This document shows, one piece after another, positions 1 to 8,045 of a stretch of 64,000 bases of DNA. Source of the DNA: Solirubrobacteraceae bacterium (GTDB lineage Bacteria > Actinomycetota > Thermoleophilia > Solirubrobacterales > Solirubrobacteraceae); assembly GCA_029263125.1 (NCBI GenBank), contig JAJCYD010000052.1:1-64000 (forward strand), in the 5' to 3' direction. The translations under genes and the position numbers were made by a program. The notes under the pieces were generated by a model. The model was not told the DNA's origin. It ran no database searches and saw nothing but the letters and a program-made list of their open reading frames with translations. Within the stretch, counting starts at the first letter, position 1, and the number at the start of each line of letters is the position of its first letter.

Positions 1-37
1 GGGGGGGGGGGGGGGGGGGCGGCCCCCCCCCCCCCCC
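1..37. other. Homopolymer fold-back at the sequence edge
   Basis: The window opens with 19 G, one C, two G and 15 C, an almost perfect G-run/C-run inverted repeat. It sits inside the truncated reading frame of the first gene. No natural protein of this family carries poly-Gly/poly-Pro there, so an assembly or library artefact is the simplest reading. Confidence 0.7.
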
Positions 38-664
38 GACCTGGTGGCGTTCAATGCCGACAAGCGCTACCTGGCGGACCTCTCCGTGCCCACCGTTTCA
101 ACGGTGTTCACGGCGCCGGGTGAGGCGCTGCCAGCGCTGGACGGGGAGGTGGTGGTGAAGCCGAACTGCTCTGCTGGCGCGTGCGACACCGGACGGTTCA
201 CAACTGCCGCCCACGACGAGGCTCTCGCCCTGATCGGGCGCATCCACGCGGGCGGGAGGACCGCGATGGTCCAGCCATATCTGGCCGCCGTCGAAGAGGG
301 TGGCGAGACCGCGCTCGTGTTCCTCGCCGGCGAGCTGTCGCATGTGCTGAGCAAGCGCGCCATCCTCGCTCCCGACGAGGTGGCACCACGTGCCGACAAC
401 GATCCTCCGACCGCGGCGGCCATGCTCCGAGACGACGTCGTCACCGCAGGCGCGGCGGACGACACGCAACGGGCGCTCGCTCACCGCGCCATCAGGGAGA
501 TCTCCGAGCGATTCGGCACACCGCTCTACGCGCGCGTGGATCTCGTCAACGACCTCCTGGGGGAGCCCGTGGTGATCGAACTGGAAGCCATCGAACCGGA
601 GCTCTATCTCGCGATGAGTCCGGGCGCCTCCGAACGCCTGGCGGCGGCAGTATTGGCGAGCTGA
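38..664 (+). CDS. ATP-grasp domain protein, 5' truncated
   Basis: This is the C-terminal part of an ATP-grasp ligase-like protein; the substrate cannot be told. The frame is open up to the poly-C edge, so the start is missing; the GTG at 44 is internal. Visible family features are the N-terminal NADKRYL segment, a VVVKP strand with a small-residue loop after it (ATP-binding lysine), MVQPYL, a central strand with ETALVF, and the C-terminal ARVDLV and VVIELE acidic strands that normally bind Mg-ATP. Relatives are often annotated as RimK/DcsG-like ATP-grasp proteins of unknown role. The stop codon lies in the 15-nt palindrome at 661-675. Confidence 0.72.
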   Translation, partial: DLVAFNADKRYLADLSVPTVSTVFTAPGEALPALDGEVVVKPNCSAGACDTGRFTTAAHDEALALIGRIHAGGRTAMVQPYLAAVEEGGETALVFLAGELSHVLSKRAILAPDEVAPRADNDPPTAAAMLRDDVVTAGAADDTQRALAHRAIREISERFGTPLYARVDLVNDLLGEPVVIELEAIEPELYLAMSPGASERLAAAVLAS

Positions 665-675
665 GCTGAGCTCAG
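661..675. terminator. Small palindrome over the stop codon of the first gene
   Basis: CTGAGCT-G-AGCTCAG is a perfect palindrome that contains the TGA at 662-664. It lies between the first gene and the convergent relic that ends at 697. It has no T-tract, so a role as terminator is only a guess. Confidence 0.25.
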
Positions 676-696
676 TGCCTCACTCCGGCAACGACG

Positions 697-1196
697 TCAA
701 CGCCGCGACATCGCGAAGGCGTGGGTGCGCAACGAGTCGTATGCGGGCGCACCGGGAACGTCGCCGAGGCTGTGCAGCTCGCCGTGCTTCGTCGTCGGCG
801 GCGGCACGATCGGGGGGCTCGCGAGGCGCTCGGCCGTTGGCGCTTCGCCCGGAAGGTCGCGTGGATGAGCGCCGAGCTCGGCGAGCGCGGCGGCCAGCGC
901 TCCACGTTCGCAGGAGCGGGATCGGGGATCACGTCGAGATCCTTCGTCGTGCGCCGGTGGCCGTGGACCTGGAGGCCAACACCGCCCATCACCGTGTACT
1001 CGACCCCGTGACGACTCAGCGTCGCCAGCAGCTCGCGCACGTCAAAGGACGTTGACGGAAGCTCGTCACCCATCAGGGCTGCCCATGTGGCTCGGGCCTT
1101 CGCGGCCGCGATCTCGAGCTCGGTGGCGACGAGGTTCCACGACGCGGACTCGGCCAGCCGTTGCGCCGGGGTGAGACTATCTGCGAGAACGGACAT
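697..1196 (-). pseudogene. Frameshifted nucleotidyltransferase-type protein (DUF6036/AbiEii-like)
   Basis: The N-terminal frame carries a typical nucleotidyltransferase core: VRELLATLSRHGVEYTVMGG, then GLQVHGHRRTTKDLDVIPDP with the D-x-D metal-binding motif. After NVER, near 895-899, the family-like sequence moves to the next frame (LAAALAELGAHPRDLPGEAP, then HGELHSLGDVPGAPAYDSLR) and ends at TGA 699-697. Restoring one base, for example CTG for the leucine after NVER, would rejoin the halves. The segment before the core (SLTPAQRLAESASWN) resembles the helical lead-in seen in related proteins. Such genes usually belong to mobile toxin-antitoxin-like modules. The break could be decay or a sequencing error. 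Confidence 0.6.
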
Positions 1197-1675
1197 GCTG
1201 GCGGGGGTCATCGCATCCGGTGTCGCCCAGGCCACCCCTGCGATGGCCACGTGGTGCAGGTGAAGCTTGAGCACGGATGGACGTCAAGCGCACTGGACGG
1301 TTGGACGGTTCTTTGAGATCCTCTGGCTGGGTGCGGGTGACCGACGAAGCGAAGAGCAGACCCTTGGGGCTTCACTGAGTCTGTCGCGCGGCTTGGCCCT
1401 TCGAGGGCCCTTGAGATGCGCGCCCCGGTGTCGCGCCCGCACCCGACTTCGCCGGTTCGCTGGCGGTCCAGTCGGCGACGAGCCAGGGCTCTCGGGATCG
1501 CGGGGGCAGCACCGGCGGAGATTCGATGACTGGTTCTTGCATCGGGCGCGAGGTCGAAGCGCAGGTGTCCAGCCGTGAGGGTCGCGTTCGCCACCGGCTC
1601 GGCCATCCGGATGAGATGGCAGGACGACCACGCCGAGGACGGACACGCCGGAGATCAATCGCATGCGATTTCACT
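1197..1675. other. About 480 bases without a supportable gene
   Basis: Short frames exist on both strands but none shows a domain, a plausible start with promoter, or steady third-position GC. A minus-strand stretch near 1372-1606 that switches frames could be another decayed gene, but I cannot name it. With the relic at 697-1196 this makes a degraded accessory patch. Confidence 0.5.
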
Positions 1676-2284
1676 TCAGCATCCGCGCTTGGAGGCGGCC
1701 AGCAACACGACACCCACCCACAGCCCGCCCAGTGCCCAGCCGCCGAGCACGTCGGTGCTCCAGTGCACGCCAAGATAGGCGCGGGAGATTCCCACGATCG
1801 CGATGACCAGGAGCGCGACCGCGAAGAGCGCGCCGCGAGATCGACGGCTCGCGATCACGCCGCCGATCACGAACGCGAGCGCGATCCAGCCGGCCGCCGC
1901 CGCCGTCGCGTGACCGGAGGGAAACGCGTAGCCGATCGCGTTGACCAGACCGTCGTCCGGGCGCGCCCGCGCGACCGCGAGCTTGGTCAGGTTGCTCAGC
2001 GTGCTGGCCCCGGCGAGCGTCGCGGCGAGGATCAGAAACGGCTGCCAGCTCCGCGTGACGCGCCGCAGCACCAGGCCCACCACAGCCCCGAGCGGCACGA
2101 GGACGGCGGTGCTGCCCAGCCACGTGACGATCTCAACGACGCTCGTCAGTCCCGTCCTGCGGTGCGAGAGCATGAACGACGCGACGTCCGCGTCGAACCA
2201 GACCGGCTGCGCGTCGCCCAGGACGGCCGCCAGCGTGACCGCGAACGCGGCGCAGAGGACGGCGAGCGCCGCGAGCCTGACCAC
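1676..2284 (-). CDS. PAP2-family membrane phosphatase
   Basis: This is a PAP2/phosphatidic-acid phosphatase-type membrane enzyme of about 202 residues. It has all three signature motifs: C1 KLAVARARP (K-x6-RP), C2 PSGH, and C3 SRAYLGVHWSTD (SR-x5-H-x3-D). The two histidines are the phosphohistidine nucleophile and its helper. Five to six hydrophobic segments surround them. Likely substrates are lipid phosphates or isoprenyl pyrophosphates; the sequence does not say which. I chose GTG at 2284 because the open frame upstream runs back into the carboxypeptidase gene, which ends at 2305, without another good start in between. Confidence 0.82.
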   Translation of the reverse strand: MVRLAALAVLCAAFAVTLAAVLGDAQPVWFDADVASFMLSHRRTGLTSVVEIVTWLGSTAVLVPLGAVVGLVLRRVTRSWQPFLILAATLAGASTLSNLTKLAVARARPDDGLVNAIGYAFPSGHATAAAAGWIALAFVIGGVIASRRSRGALFAVALLVIAIVGISRAYLGVHWSTDVLGGWALGGLWVGVVLLAASKRGC

Positions 2285-2304
2285 GAGCGGGGGCGTGCGG
2301 GGAG

Positions 2305-4602
2305 CTACGACGACTTCTTCTTGGGGCGTGACGTCTTCTTGGCCGGGGCCTTGACGCCGAAGCGCCTGGTGCACGAGCGTCGGGCGGCGGACCGGCGCGC
2401 CCTGCTCGTGATGCGCTTGGCCCTGCGTGTACACGACGCGAGCTTCAGCGCGCGCTGGCGACGCGCCGACGTGACGCCCGGCGGCACAGGCCGGCCGTTG
2501 ACCGCCGGAGCCGTCGAGCCGGCGGCAGCGCCCGGGTCGCCGCCGACGCGCGAGCCGTCGGAGAACGTCGACGCGCCCGTCCCGCAGCCGATGTCCAGCG
2601 TCGCGGTCTGGCCACGGTCGATGACCAGTGACATGCGCTCCAGCACCGTTCCGTCACGCTGTTCGCAGATCAGCTCGTAGGCCTCCCTGCCGCCGGCCGC
2701 ACCGACGAACGGGCGCGTGGACTGGCCGATGTGCCACTCGTACATCCCGCTGGCCGGCACCGTCGTCGTGGCGTCCAGCTCGTCGGCGATCCTCAGCGGC
2801 GGCTGCTCGCCGGTGAGGCACACGCGCGGCAGGCCGATGTCCACGACGGGCTCGATGCCCTTCCCGCAGTACGGGCTCGTCGTGGTCTGGAAGCGCTTGT
2901 GCAGCCGCAGCACCCTGCCGGCGGGCGCCACGCCGCGCAGGATCGCGTGGTCGGCGTTCTCCGCCGCCGTCTCGGCAGCGATCAACAGGCCTTCGCGCAG
3001 CCCGCCGCGGCCCTGGGCATGCGGGTTCTCGCCCGTCCACTCCGCGACCACCCCGGTTTCGTAGGGCATGTGGAAGTTGCCGTCGGGCGGCCCCATCTCG
3101 ATCGTGTAGCCGTAGCCGCCGGTCGCCGCGTAGGAGTCGTCCTCGGTCGTCCCGGTCGTGTCGTAGAGCTCATATCCATACTGCGAGCTGTAGCCGGTCG
3201 CCTGCCCGATCCGGTCGCCGACGGCCTTCAAGCGCGCTTCGTCGGGCGCCAAGCCCGCCGACCCGGTGCCCGGCGGGCGCAGCACGAGGGCGGCGACGTT
3301 GTGCACGCTGACGAGCGTCGTGACCTGATGCCGGCGGACGTAGTCCCACACCGCGCGGACCTCGGGCTCCGAACGCGGGCCCCTGCCGTGGTAGGTCTGC
3401 CCGGTGACGTCCGACGAGCTCCCCGGGCCGCCCCAGCCCGAGCCGTAGTTGCGGTTGGGATCCACCCCGAAGGCCAGCGCGCAGGGCAGCGACGGCGACA
3501 GCTCGCCGTCGCAGTTCTTGCGCCGGTAGGCGAACAGGCCGCCGGGCGGCGCGATCGATTCGGCGAGCGTCGCAGTGGGGTCCTGGCCGAGCAGCGTGTC
3601 GCCGGGATCGAAGGCGCCGCGCGAGGAGATGAAGCCGTCGGGGTTGACGATCGGCAGGATCACGACGCGCACTCGTGACAGCAGGCCGTCGATGCGCGGC
3701 TCGCCGCGCTGCGCGGTGAGCAGGTGGGCGAACTCCATCGCCGCCTCCATCGACGGCCACTCGCGCGCGTGGTGCAGGGCCATGAGGAAGAAGACGGGCC
3801 GCCCGTCGTCGGCGTCGACGTCGTCGGCGATCTCCACACCGGAGATCTCCCGGCCCTGGTAGGAGGTTCCGAACGTCGCCTTTCGCACCAGGCCGGCGTT
3901 GTCGGCGACCAGCGACTTCAGCTCGGACTGCACGTCGTCGTAGGTGCGGTAGCTCACGCGTCCCGACGGCAGCGGCGACCCGCTTGCGCCGATGCGGCTC
4001 GCGTACCTGCGGTCGGCGTCGCGCGCGGCGGCGAAGGAGGTCGACAGGTCGGCGATCCGCACGGAGAAGCGCATGCCCGACGCGACGACCTTCGCGAGGT
4101 CGACGGCGCCGCCGGCGATCACGTCGGCCCAGTCTCGGCCCTGCTCGTGCGTGACGTCCAGGCCCGAGGATTCCAGCGCCTGAATCTGCTTGTGGCTGCC
4201 GTGCACGCGCAGGAGCGAGACGGGTCCGACGGGGAGCTTGGGCAGCGCGATCGCCGACAGGCGGAACGTCGTCCGCGCGCGCAGCCCGGCGCCGCGCCTG
4301 CGGCAACCGCGTGCGGTGACGCGCTGGCCGGCGCTCACCCACGTCTGCGCGACCTCGCGCCCGCCGAATCCGCGCGAGCTGGCGAGCGTGTTGCGCGCGG
4401 CGTCGCGCAGCTTGAGGTCCCAGTCGCCGCTGCCGCGCAGACGGACGTCGAGGTATCCCGTCAGCGGGGCGCGATAGGTCGTCGACGTGCAGGCCACGCC
4501 CCGCTTGGTCTTCAGCGTCCGGGTGCTCGTCGCGGCCGTCGCCGGCGCCGCGATGACGAGCGCGGCGAGCACGGTGAGTGCGATGAGCGTGAGGCGTGGC
4601 AT
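2305..4602 (-). CDS. Secreted M14-family zinc carboxypeptidase
   Basis: A 765-residue exoprotein. An N-terminal signal peptide ends near the AATA region at about residue 25. The M14 catalytic domain lies at roughly 205-540. It shows the zinc ligands in HHAREWPSMEAAME (H and E of the HxxE-type motif), a substrate-binding NPDG segment, PNRNYGSGWGG, the third zinc ligand in SVHNVAALVLRP, and the general base Glu in YTIEMG. The C-terminal 200 residues are a beta-rich extension ending in a basic tail rich in Lys, Arg and Ser, perhaps for cell-envelope binding. The ATG follows a weak AGGA ribosome site. It probably removes C-terminal residues from extracellular peptides. Confidence 0.88.
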   Translation of the reverse strand: MPRLTLIALTVLAALVIAAPATAATSTRTLKTKRGVACTSTTYRAPLTGYLDVRLRGSGDWDLKLRDAARNTLASSRGFGGREVAQTWVSAGQRVTARGCRRRGAGLRARTTFRLSAIALPKLPVGPVSLLRVHGSHKQIQALESSGLDVTHEQGRDWADVIAGGAVDLAKVVASGMRFSVRIADLSTSFAAARDADRRYASRIGASGSPLPSGRVSYRTYDDVQSELKSLVADNAGLVRKATFGTSYQGREISGVEIADDVDADDGRPVFFLMALHHAREWPSMEAAMEFAHLLTAQRGEPRIDGLLSRVRVVILPIVNPDGFISSRGAFDPGDTLLGQDPTATLAESIAPPGGLFAYRRKNCDGELSPSLPCALAFGVDPNRNYGSGWGGPGSSSDVTGQTYHGRGPRSEPEVRAVWDYVRRHQVTTLVSVHNVAALVLRPPGTGSAGLAPDEARLKAVGDRIGQATGYSSQYGYELYDTTGTTEDDSYAATGGYGYTIEMGPPDGNFHMPYETGVVAEWTGENPHAQGRGGLREGLLIAAETAAENADHAILRGVAPAGRVLRLHKRFQTTTSPYCGKGIEPVVDIGLPRVCLTGEQPPLRIADELDATTTVPASGMYEWHIGQSTRPFVGAAGGREAYELICEQRDGTVLERMSLVIDRGQTATLDIGCGTGASTFSDGSRVGGDPGAAAGSTAPAVNGRPVPPGVTSARRQRALKLASCTRRAKRITSRARRSAARRSCTRRFGVKAPAKKTSRPKKKSS

Positions 4603-4688
4603 CGAGTGTCCTGCCAGCGCCGGAGGCGGCGGCCGGATGGCAGCCTACCGGCACCCCGCCGTCGAGCGCACCGTCTGGGCAGCGACCG

Positions 4689-5372
4689 TCACAGCAGGTC
4701 GTTCAATGCGCGCAGCTCGGCACGCAGCGACGCGACCTGGTCCTCGAGCGATGCGACGCGCTGCTCCAGCGCCGGGTCGTGGGCGGGGGGCTGCGCGGAG
4801 GCCGGCATGGGGGCGGGCGACGGCGCCGCGGGAACCCAGCCGGCGGTCTGCGGCGTCACGGCTGCCGTGGGGGCCGGCGCGGGCTGCGCGTTGTCGCCCG
4901 CACCGAGCAGCTGGGCATAGCGCTCCTCCTTCTGTCCCGGCCGGCGGTCGAGCTGCATGACCAGGTCGCGATCGATCAGCGCTCGCAACGTCGCGTGCAC
5001 CGCGGCCAGGTCGGCGAAGTGGTGCAGGCGGTCGGTGCGCTGCTTGAGCTCGCCGGGGGTCTGCGGTCCGCGCAGCATCAGGACGCACAGCACGGCCAGC
5101 TCGTTGGGCGCGCGCGTGAGCGCCTCGTCGAGCAGGTGGCGGTACTTCGGCGTGCGTCCGCTGCTGGCCAGGCGTCCCCAGCGGCGGCCGTGCAGGCGCG
5201 TCATCGCGTCGCGGACGGTCGCGTCGTCATAGCGGACGACGGGATCGCGGGCGGTCGACTGGTTGCACGCCATGCGCAGCGCGTTGAGCGACAGCGGATA
5301 GGCGTCGGGCGTCGTTCGCTGCTTCTCGATCAAACAGCCCAGCACACGGATCTCGGTGGCCGCGAGGTCCAC
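4689..5372 (-). CDS. DUF480 / YceH-family protein
   Basis: A 227-residue protein of the YceH/DUF480 family, which consists of two winged-helix domains; its biological function is unknown. Family marks are the N-terminal LGCLIEKQRTTPD with YPLSLNAL, the ARDPVV loop, and the second domain LAVLCVLMLRGPQTPGELKQ. An Ala/Pro-rich linker (about 160-195) leads to a short C-terminal coiled coil (LEQRVASLEDQVASLRAEL) typical of actinobacterial members. It starts at GTG 5372, 7 nt after a TAGCCT hexamer that overlaps the stop codon of the upstream M48 gene, so it likely has its own leaderless promoter. Confidence 0.85.
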   Translation of the reverse strand: MDLAATEIRVLGCLIEKQRTTPDAYPLSLNALRMACNQSTARDPVVRYDDATVRDAMTRLHGRRWGRLASSGRTPKYRHLLDEALTRAPNELAVLCVLMLRGPQTPGELKQRTDRLHHFADLAAVHATLRALIDRDLVMQLDRRPGQKEERYAQLLGAGDNAQPAPAPTAAVTPQTAGWVPAAPSPAPMPASAQPPAHDPALEQRVASLEDQVASLRAELRALNDLL

Positions 5373-5379
5373 GGCCGGG

Positions 5380-5385
5380 AGGCTA
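5380..5385 (-). promoter_or_regulatory. -10 hexamer TAGCCT of the YceH-type gene
   Basis: TAGCCT ends 7 nt before GTG 5372 and overlaps the TAG stop of the M48 gene (5383-5385). The spacing predicts transcription starting at or next to the start codon (leaderless). Confidence 0.5.
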
Positions 5386-6459
5386 CTTCGCGTCCGCTCC
5401 CGGCGGCTGCTCGGCGCCGTCCGCGCTGGGCGGCTCGCCGCCGTCGGTGCCCGTCTGCTTCGCCGCGGCGGCGGCCTCCTGCCTGGCGCGCAACCAATCG
5501 CTGAGCTGGTTGCCGGCGTGCGACACAGATTCTCCGGCCTCCTTGAAGATGTTGCGAAACATCGTGCTGTAGTGCGCGGCGGCGTCGGCGGCCTCGGCGG
5601 CGGGCGGCTTGGGCGCGTCGTCGCGGCGGGGGAATTCGCCGCCGACGATGCGGTCGAAGTCGCCGCTTCGCACCCATGCCATCAGCTCGTGCACGCGTTT
5701 GACGGGCATCCCGTGGTCGAGGCTGAGGTCCGAGAACATCCGCTGCAGACGGTCCAGGCCATCGCCGCCCTCGGTGTACTCCATCGCCTGGCGCTCGAAG
5801 GCCTCGAGGTTCAGCTCGTCGGCGGCGGCGCCGCCGGACATCGCCATCAGCATCGAGCAGACGATGCGCGGGTCGCTGGTCGTCAGCGCCGCCGCGCGAT
5901 CGCAGGACAGCTCGGCGGCGCGCGACCACTCCAGCAGGGCGTAGCGCACGGCCAGCAGCGGCAGGTGGCCGCCGGGGATCGGCAGGCGCACGGAGCTGCC
6001 GAGGCGCACGAGCACCATCAGCACCGTGCGGTACAGGACGTGCTCGGAGAGGATGTGGCCGAGCTCGTGGCCGAGCACCGCCTCGATGCCGCGGTCGTCC
6101 AGCAGCGAGACGGTCGCCGAGTTGAGGATGATGATCGGCTTGCCGGCGCCGATCGTCGCCGCGTTGGCCAGCGGCTGCTGCGTGACGTAGAGGTCGTACT
6201 CCTCGGGCATGTCAAGCGCGGTCAGCGCGCGGTGGTAGGCGCTCCAGATCCGCGGCAGCTGATCGGGGCCCAGGCGCACCGACGAGCCGAGGTAGGTCTG
6301 GCGCAGCGCGCGCTCGTAGCCCATCTCGATGAGCTTGCGCACGACGAGGTCGAGCATCGGGATCGAGCCGAGCGCGGCCGTCGCGGCGCGGTCGGCCGGG
6401 TGCTCGTACGCCTTCGACGAGATGTTCGTCAGCCGGTGGGCCTCGGCGGGAACAGCCAC
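5383..6459 (-). CDS. M48-family zinc metalloprotease
   Basis: A 358-residue Ste24/HtpX-type peptidase. The HELGH zinc motif is at residues 131-135 (VLGHELGHILSEH), and the third ligand Glu is in AAELSCDRAA at about 183. The IIILNSATVSLLDDRGIEAV lead-in is typical of M48. Clear membrane segments are few, so it may be peripheral or cytoplasmic rather than HtpX-like. The C-terminal third (after about 285) is acidic and low-complexity. GTG 6459 lies 7 nt after TAGGCT and is divergent from the quinone oxidoreductase. A role in protein quality control is family knowledge only. Confidence 0.85.
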   Translation of the reverse strand: MAVPAEAHRLTNISSKAYEHPADRAATAALGSIPMLDLVVRKLIEMGYERALRQTYLGSSVRLGPDQLPRIWSAYHRALTALDMPEEYDLYVTQQPLANAATIGAGKPIIILNSATVSLLDDRGIEAVLGHELGHILSEHVLYRTVLMVLVRLGSSVRLPIPGGHLPLLAVRYALLEWSRAAELSCDRAAALTTSDPRIVCSMLMAMSGGAAADELNLEAFERQAMEYTEGGDGLDRLQRMFSDLSLDHGMPVKRVHELMAWVRSGDFDRIVGGEFPRRDDAPKPPAAEAADAAAHYSTMFRNIFKEAGESVSHAGNQLSDWLRARQEAAAAAKQTGTDGGEPPSADGAEQPPGADAK

Positions 6460-6466
6460 TGCAGGC

Positions 6467-6472
6467 AGCCTA
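6467..6472 (-). promoter_or_regulatory. -10 hexamer TAGGCT of the M48 gene
   Basis: TAGGCT ends 7 nt before GTG 6459. It faces the plus-strand TACACT at 6503, making a short divergent promoter region with the oxidoreductase gene. Confidence 0.5.
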
Positions 6473-6502
6473 CGCCCTTGCGCAACTACGGCGCGCGCCT
6501 TC

Positions 6503-6508
6503 TACACT
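6503..6508 (+). promoter_or_regulatory. -10 hexamer TACACT of the quinone oxidoreductase gene
   Basis: TACACT lies 8 nt before GTG 6517. A TTGCGC at 6478-6483 could be the -35 with a 19-bp spacer. The 12-mer CTACACTGCGCC recurs before dcd at 57772. Confidence 0.5.
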
Positions 6509-6516
6509 GCGCCACC

Positions 6517-7458
6517 GTGCGTGCCGCCACGATTCGCGACGGCGAGGTTCTCGTCGAGGAACATCCCGACCCCGAGCCCGGGGTCGGCCAGGTGCTCGTT
6601 GGCGTGCGCGGGGCGGGCCTCAACGGCGCCGACATGATGCAGTTGCGCGGGCGCTACCCCGCACCGCCCGGCAGCTCCCCCGACATCCCGGGTCTCGAGC
6701 TCGCGGGGGTCGTCGAGGCCCTCGGGCCGCAGGCGGTGCGCTTCGAGGTCGGCGACCGCGTCATGGGCATCGCCGGCGGCGGCGGTCAGGCCGAGCTGGC
6801 GGTCGTGCACGAGCGCCAGCTCATGCGCGTGCCCGATGCGGTCGAGTTCCCGGACGCAGGCGGCCTGCCGGAGGTCTTCACGACCGCCCACGACGCGATC
6901 TTCACGCAGGGCCGGCTGCGACCGGGCGAACGGCTGCTCGTGCAGGGCGCCGCCGGTGGCGTCGGCACCGCCGCCGTCCAGCTCGCGCTTGCGGCTGGCG
7001 CGCATGTCACCGCGTCGGTGCGCAACCCCGATCTGCGCGGCGGCGTCGCGAAGCTCGGAGCGCACGAGGTCATCGACCCGGAGGGCTTCGTCGACTACGG
7101 CCCGTTTGACGTCGTGCTCGAGCTCGTCGGCGCGCCCAACCTCGGCGGCGACCTCAAGGCGCTGGCGATCAATGGCCGCATCGTCGTGATCGGCGTCGCT
7201 GCCGGCGCGAAGGCCGAGCTCAACCTGCTCGCCCTGATGGGCAAGCGCGCGCGCATCATGGCCTCGACGCTGCGGGCCCGGCCGCTGGAGGAGAAGGCCG
7301 CGACGGCGCGGGCGATGGAGCGCGAGGTGCTCCCGTTCTTCGAGCGCGGTGACGTGCGCGTACCGGTCGCGAAGACCTACGCGCTGAACGACGTTGCGTC
7401 AGCATATGAGCACTTCGCCGGTGGCGGCAAGCTCGGCAAGATCCTGCTGACGTTCTAA
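6517..7458 (+). CDS. Zinc-type medium-chain dehydrogenase, NAD(P)H:quinone oxidoreductase
   Basis: A 313-residue medium-chain dehydrogenase/reductase of the quinone oxidoreductase branch. A GroES-like N-terminal half (GLNGADMMQLRGRYP, PGLELAGVVEALG) is followed by the Rossmann NAD(P)-binding loop GAAGGVGTAAVQLA at about 144-157. The structural zinc cysteines of alcohol dehydrogenases are absent, as expected for QOR proteins. It likely reduces quinones or activated alkenes. The frame stays open far upstream across the M48 gene, but GTG 6517 is chosen for its promoter spacing and because homologous sequence begins there. It is convergent with the small gene at 7471. Confidence 0.87.
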   Translation: MRAATIRDGEVLVEEHPDPEPGVGQVLVGVRGAGLNGADMMQLRGRYPAPPGSSPDIPGLELAGVVEALGPQAVRFEVGDRVMGIAGGGGQAELAVVHERQLMRVPDAVEFPDAGGLPEVFTTAHDAIFTQGRLRPGERLLVQGAAGGVGTAAVQLALAAGAHVTASVRNPDLRGGVAKLGAHEVIDPEGFVDYGPFDVVLELVGAPNLGGDLKALAINGRIVVIGVAAGAKAELNLLALMGKRARIMASTLRARPLEEKAATARAMEREVLPFFERGDVRVPVAKTYALNDVASAYEHFAGGGKLGKILLTF

Positions 7459-7472
7459 GCCCGATCCGGGCT
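7458..7472. terminator. Hairpin between convergent genes
   Basis: AGCCCG-ATC-CGGGCT, a 6-bp perfect stem, fills the gap between the TAA of the oxidoreductase (7456-7458) and the TAG of the small minus-strand gene (7471-7473). There is no T-run. A shared bidirectional terminator is possible. Confidence 0.35.
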
Positions 7473-7812
7473 AAGAGCCCCAGCCGCCCTGGCGCCGCGT
7501 GGCGGCGATCCAGGCGTTGTCGGTGTCGGCGTGCCGGAGGCTCGACGGGTACGGAGGGCGCTTCCAGACATGAAAGCCGATCGTGCCGTAGTGCTCGCGC
7601 AGGTAGGCGACGAGATCGCCGCGGTGCTCGGGGCACGCGTAGCGCGGGGATCCGTACAGGCCGTGGCCGTGGAACATCAGCCACTTGCCCGGCAGCACGT
7701 CCTGATAGGCGCCCCACGTGATCTCCCGCATCGCGCTCGTCAGGCTGAGCTGCGTCAGCGGGTCGGGCCGCTGGTCACAGAACTGACAATGAAAGATGAA
7801 GTTGACGGACAC
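7471..7812 (-). CDS. Small conserved Cys/His protein, function unknown
   Basis: A 113-residue soluble protein. It has a CQFC pair near the N-terminus (HCQFCDQRPDP) and a YACPEH motif near residue 60, so C-x2-C plus C-x2-H could form a zinc site. LREHYG and a Trp-rich tail follow. I associate this pattern with small hypothetical proteins of Solirubrobacterales, but no function is known to me. GTG 7812 is the first start that keeps the conserved NFIFHCQFC beginning. It is convergent with the oxidoreductase, and about 230 bp separate it from the UDG-like gene. Confidence 0.7.
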   Translation of the reverse strand: MSVNFIFHCQFCDQRPDPLTQLSLTSAMREITWGAYQDVLPGKWLMFHGHGLYGSPRYACPEHRGDLVAYLREHYGTIGFHVWKRPPYPSSLRHADTDNAWIAATRRQGGWGS

Positions 7813-8045
7813 GCGTTCAGTGTGGCACCTGTCGTGGCACGTTCGCGAGGGATCTCGGCGAATGCCGCCGGCGTGACGTGCGTGCCGCGGTCGCACGACG
7901 TCACGCGCCCGCGCTCGTGGCGGGGCGCAACAGGCGACCGATCGTGCCCGCGACGAGCACCGTCGGATCTCCGGCGGGCAGCGCCGGCAGTGCGGGTGCG
8001 GCGAGGAAATACGCCAGCGAGAGGAGCGGGACCCGAGCGCGGTGC

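Noticed and set aside
5356-6516. A long N-terminal extension of the quinone oxidoreductase
   Set aside because: It is antisense to the M48 gene, and the promoter and homologous start point to GTG 6517.
7901-8045. A short minus-strand frame with a hydrophobic protein-like end after the UDG-like gene
   Set aside because: No domain and no clear start outside the UDG coding region; too short to call.
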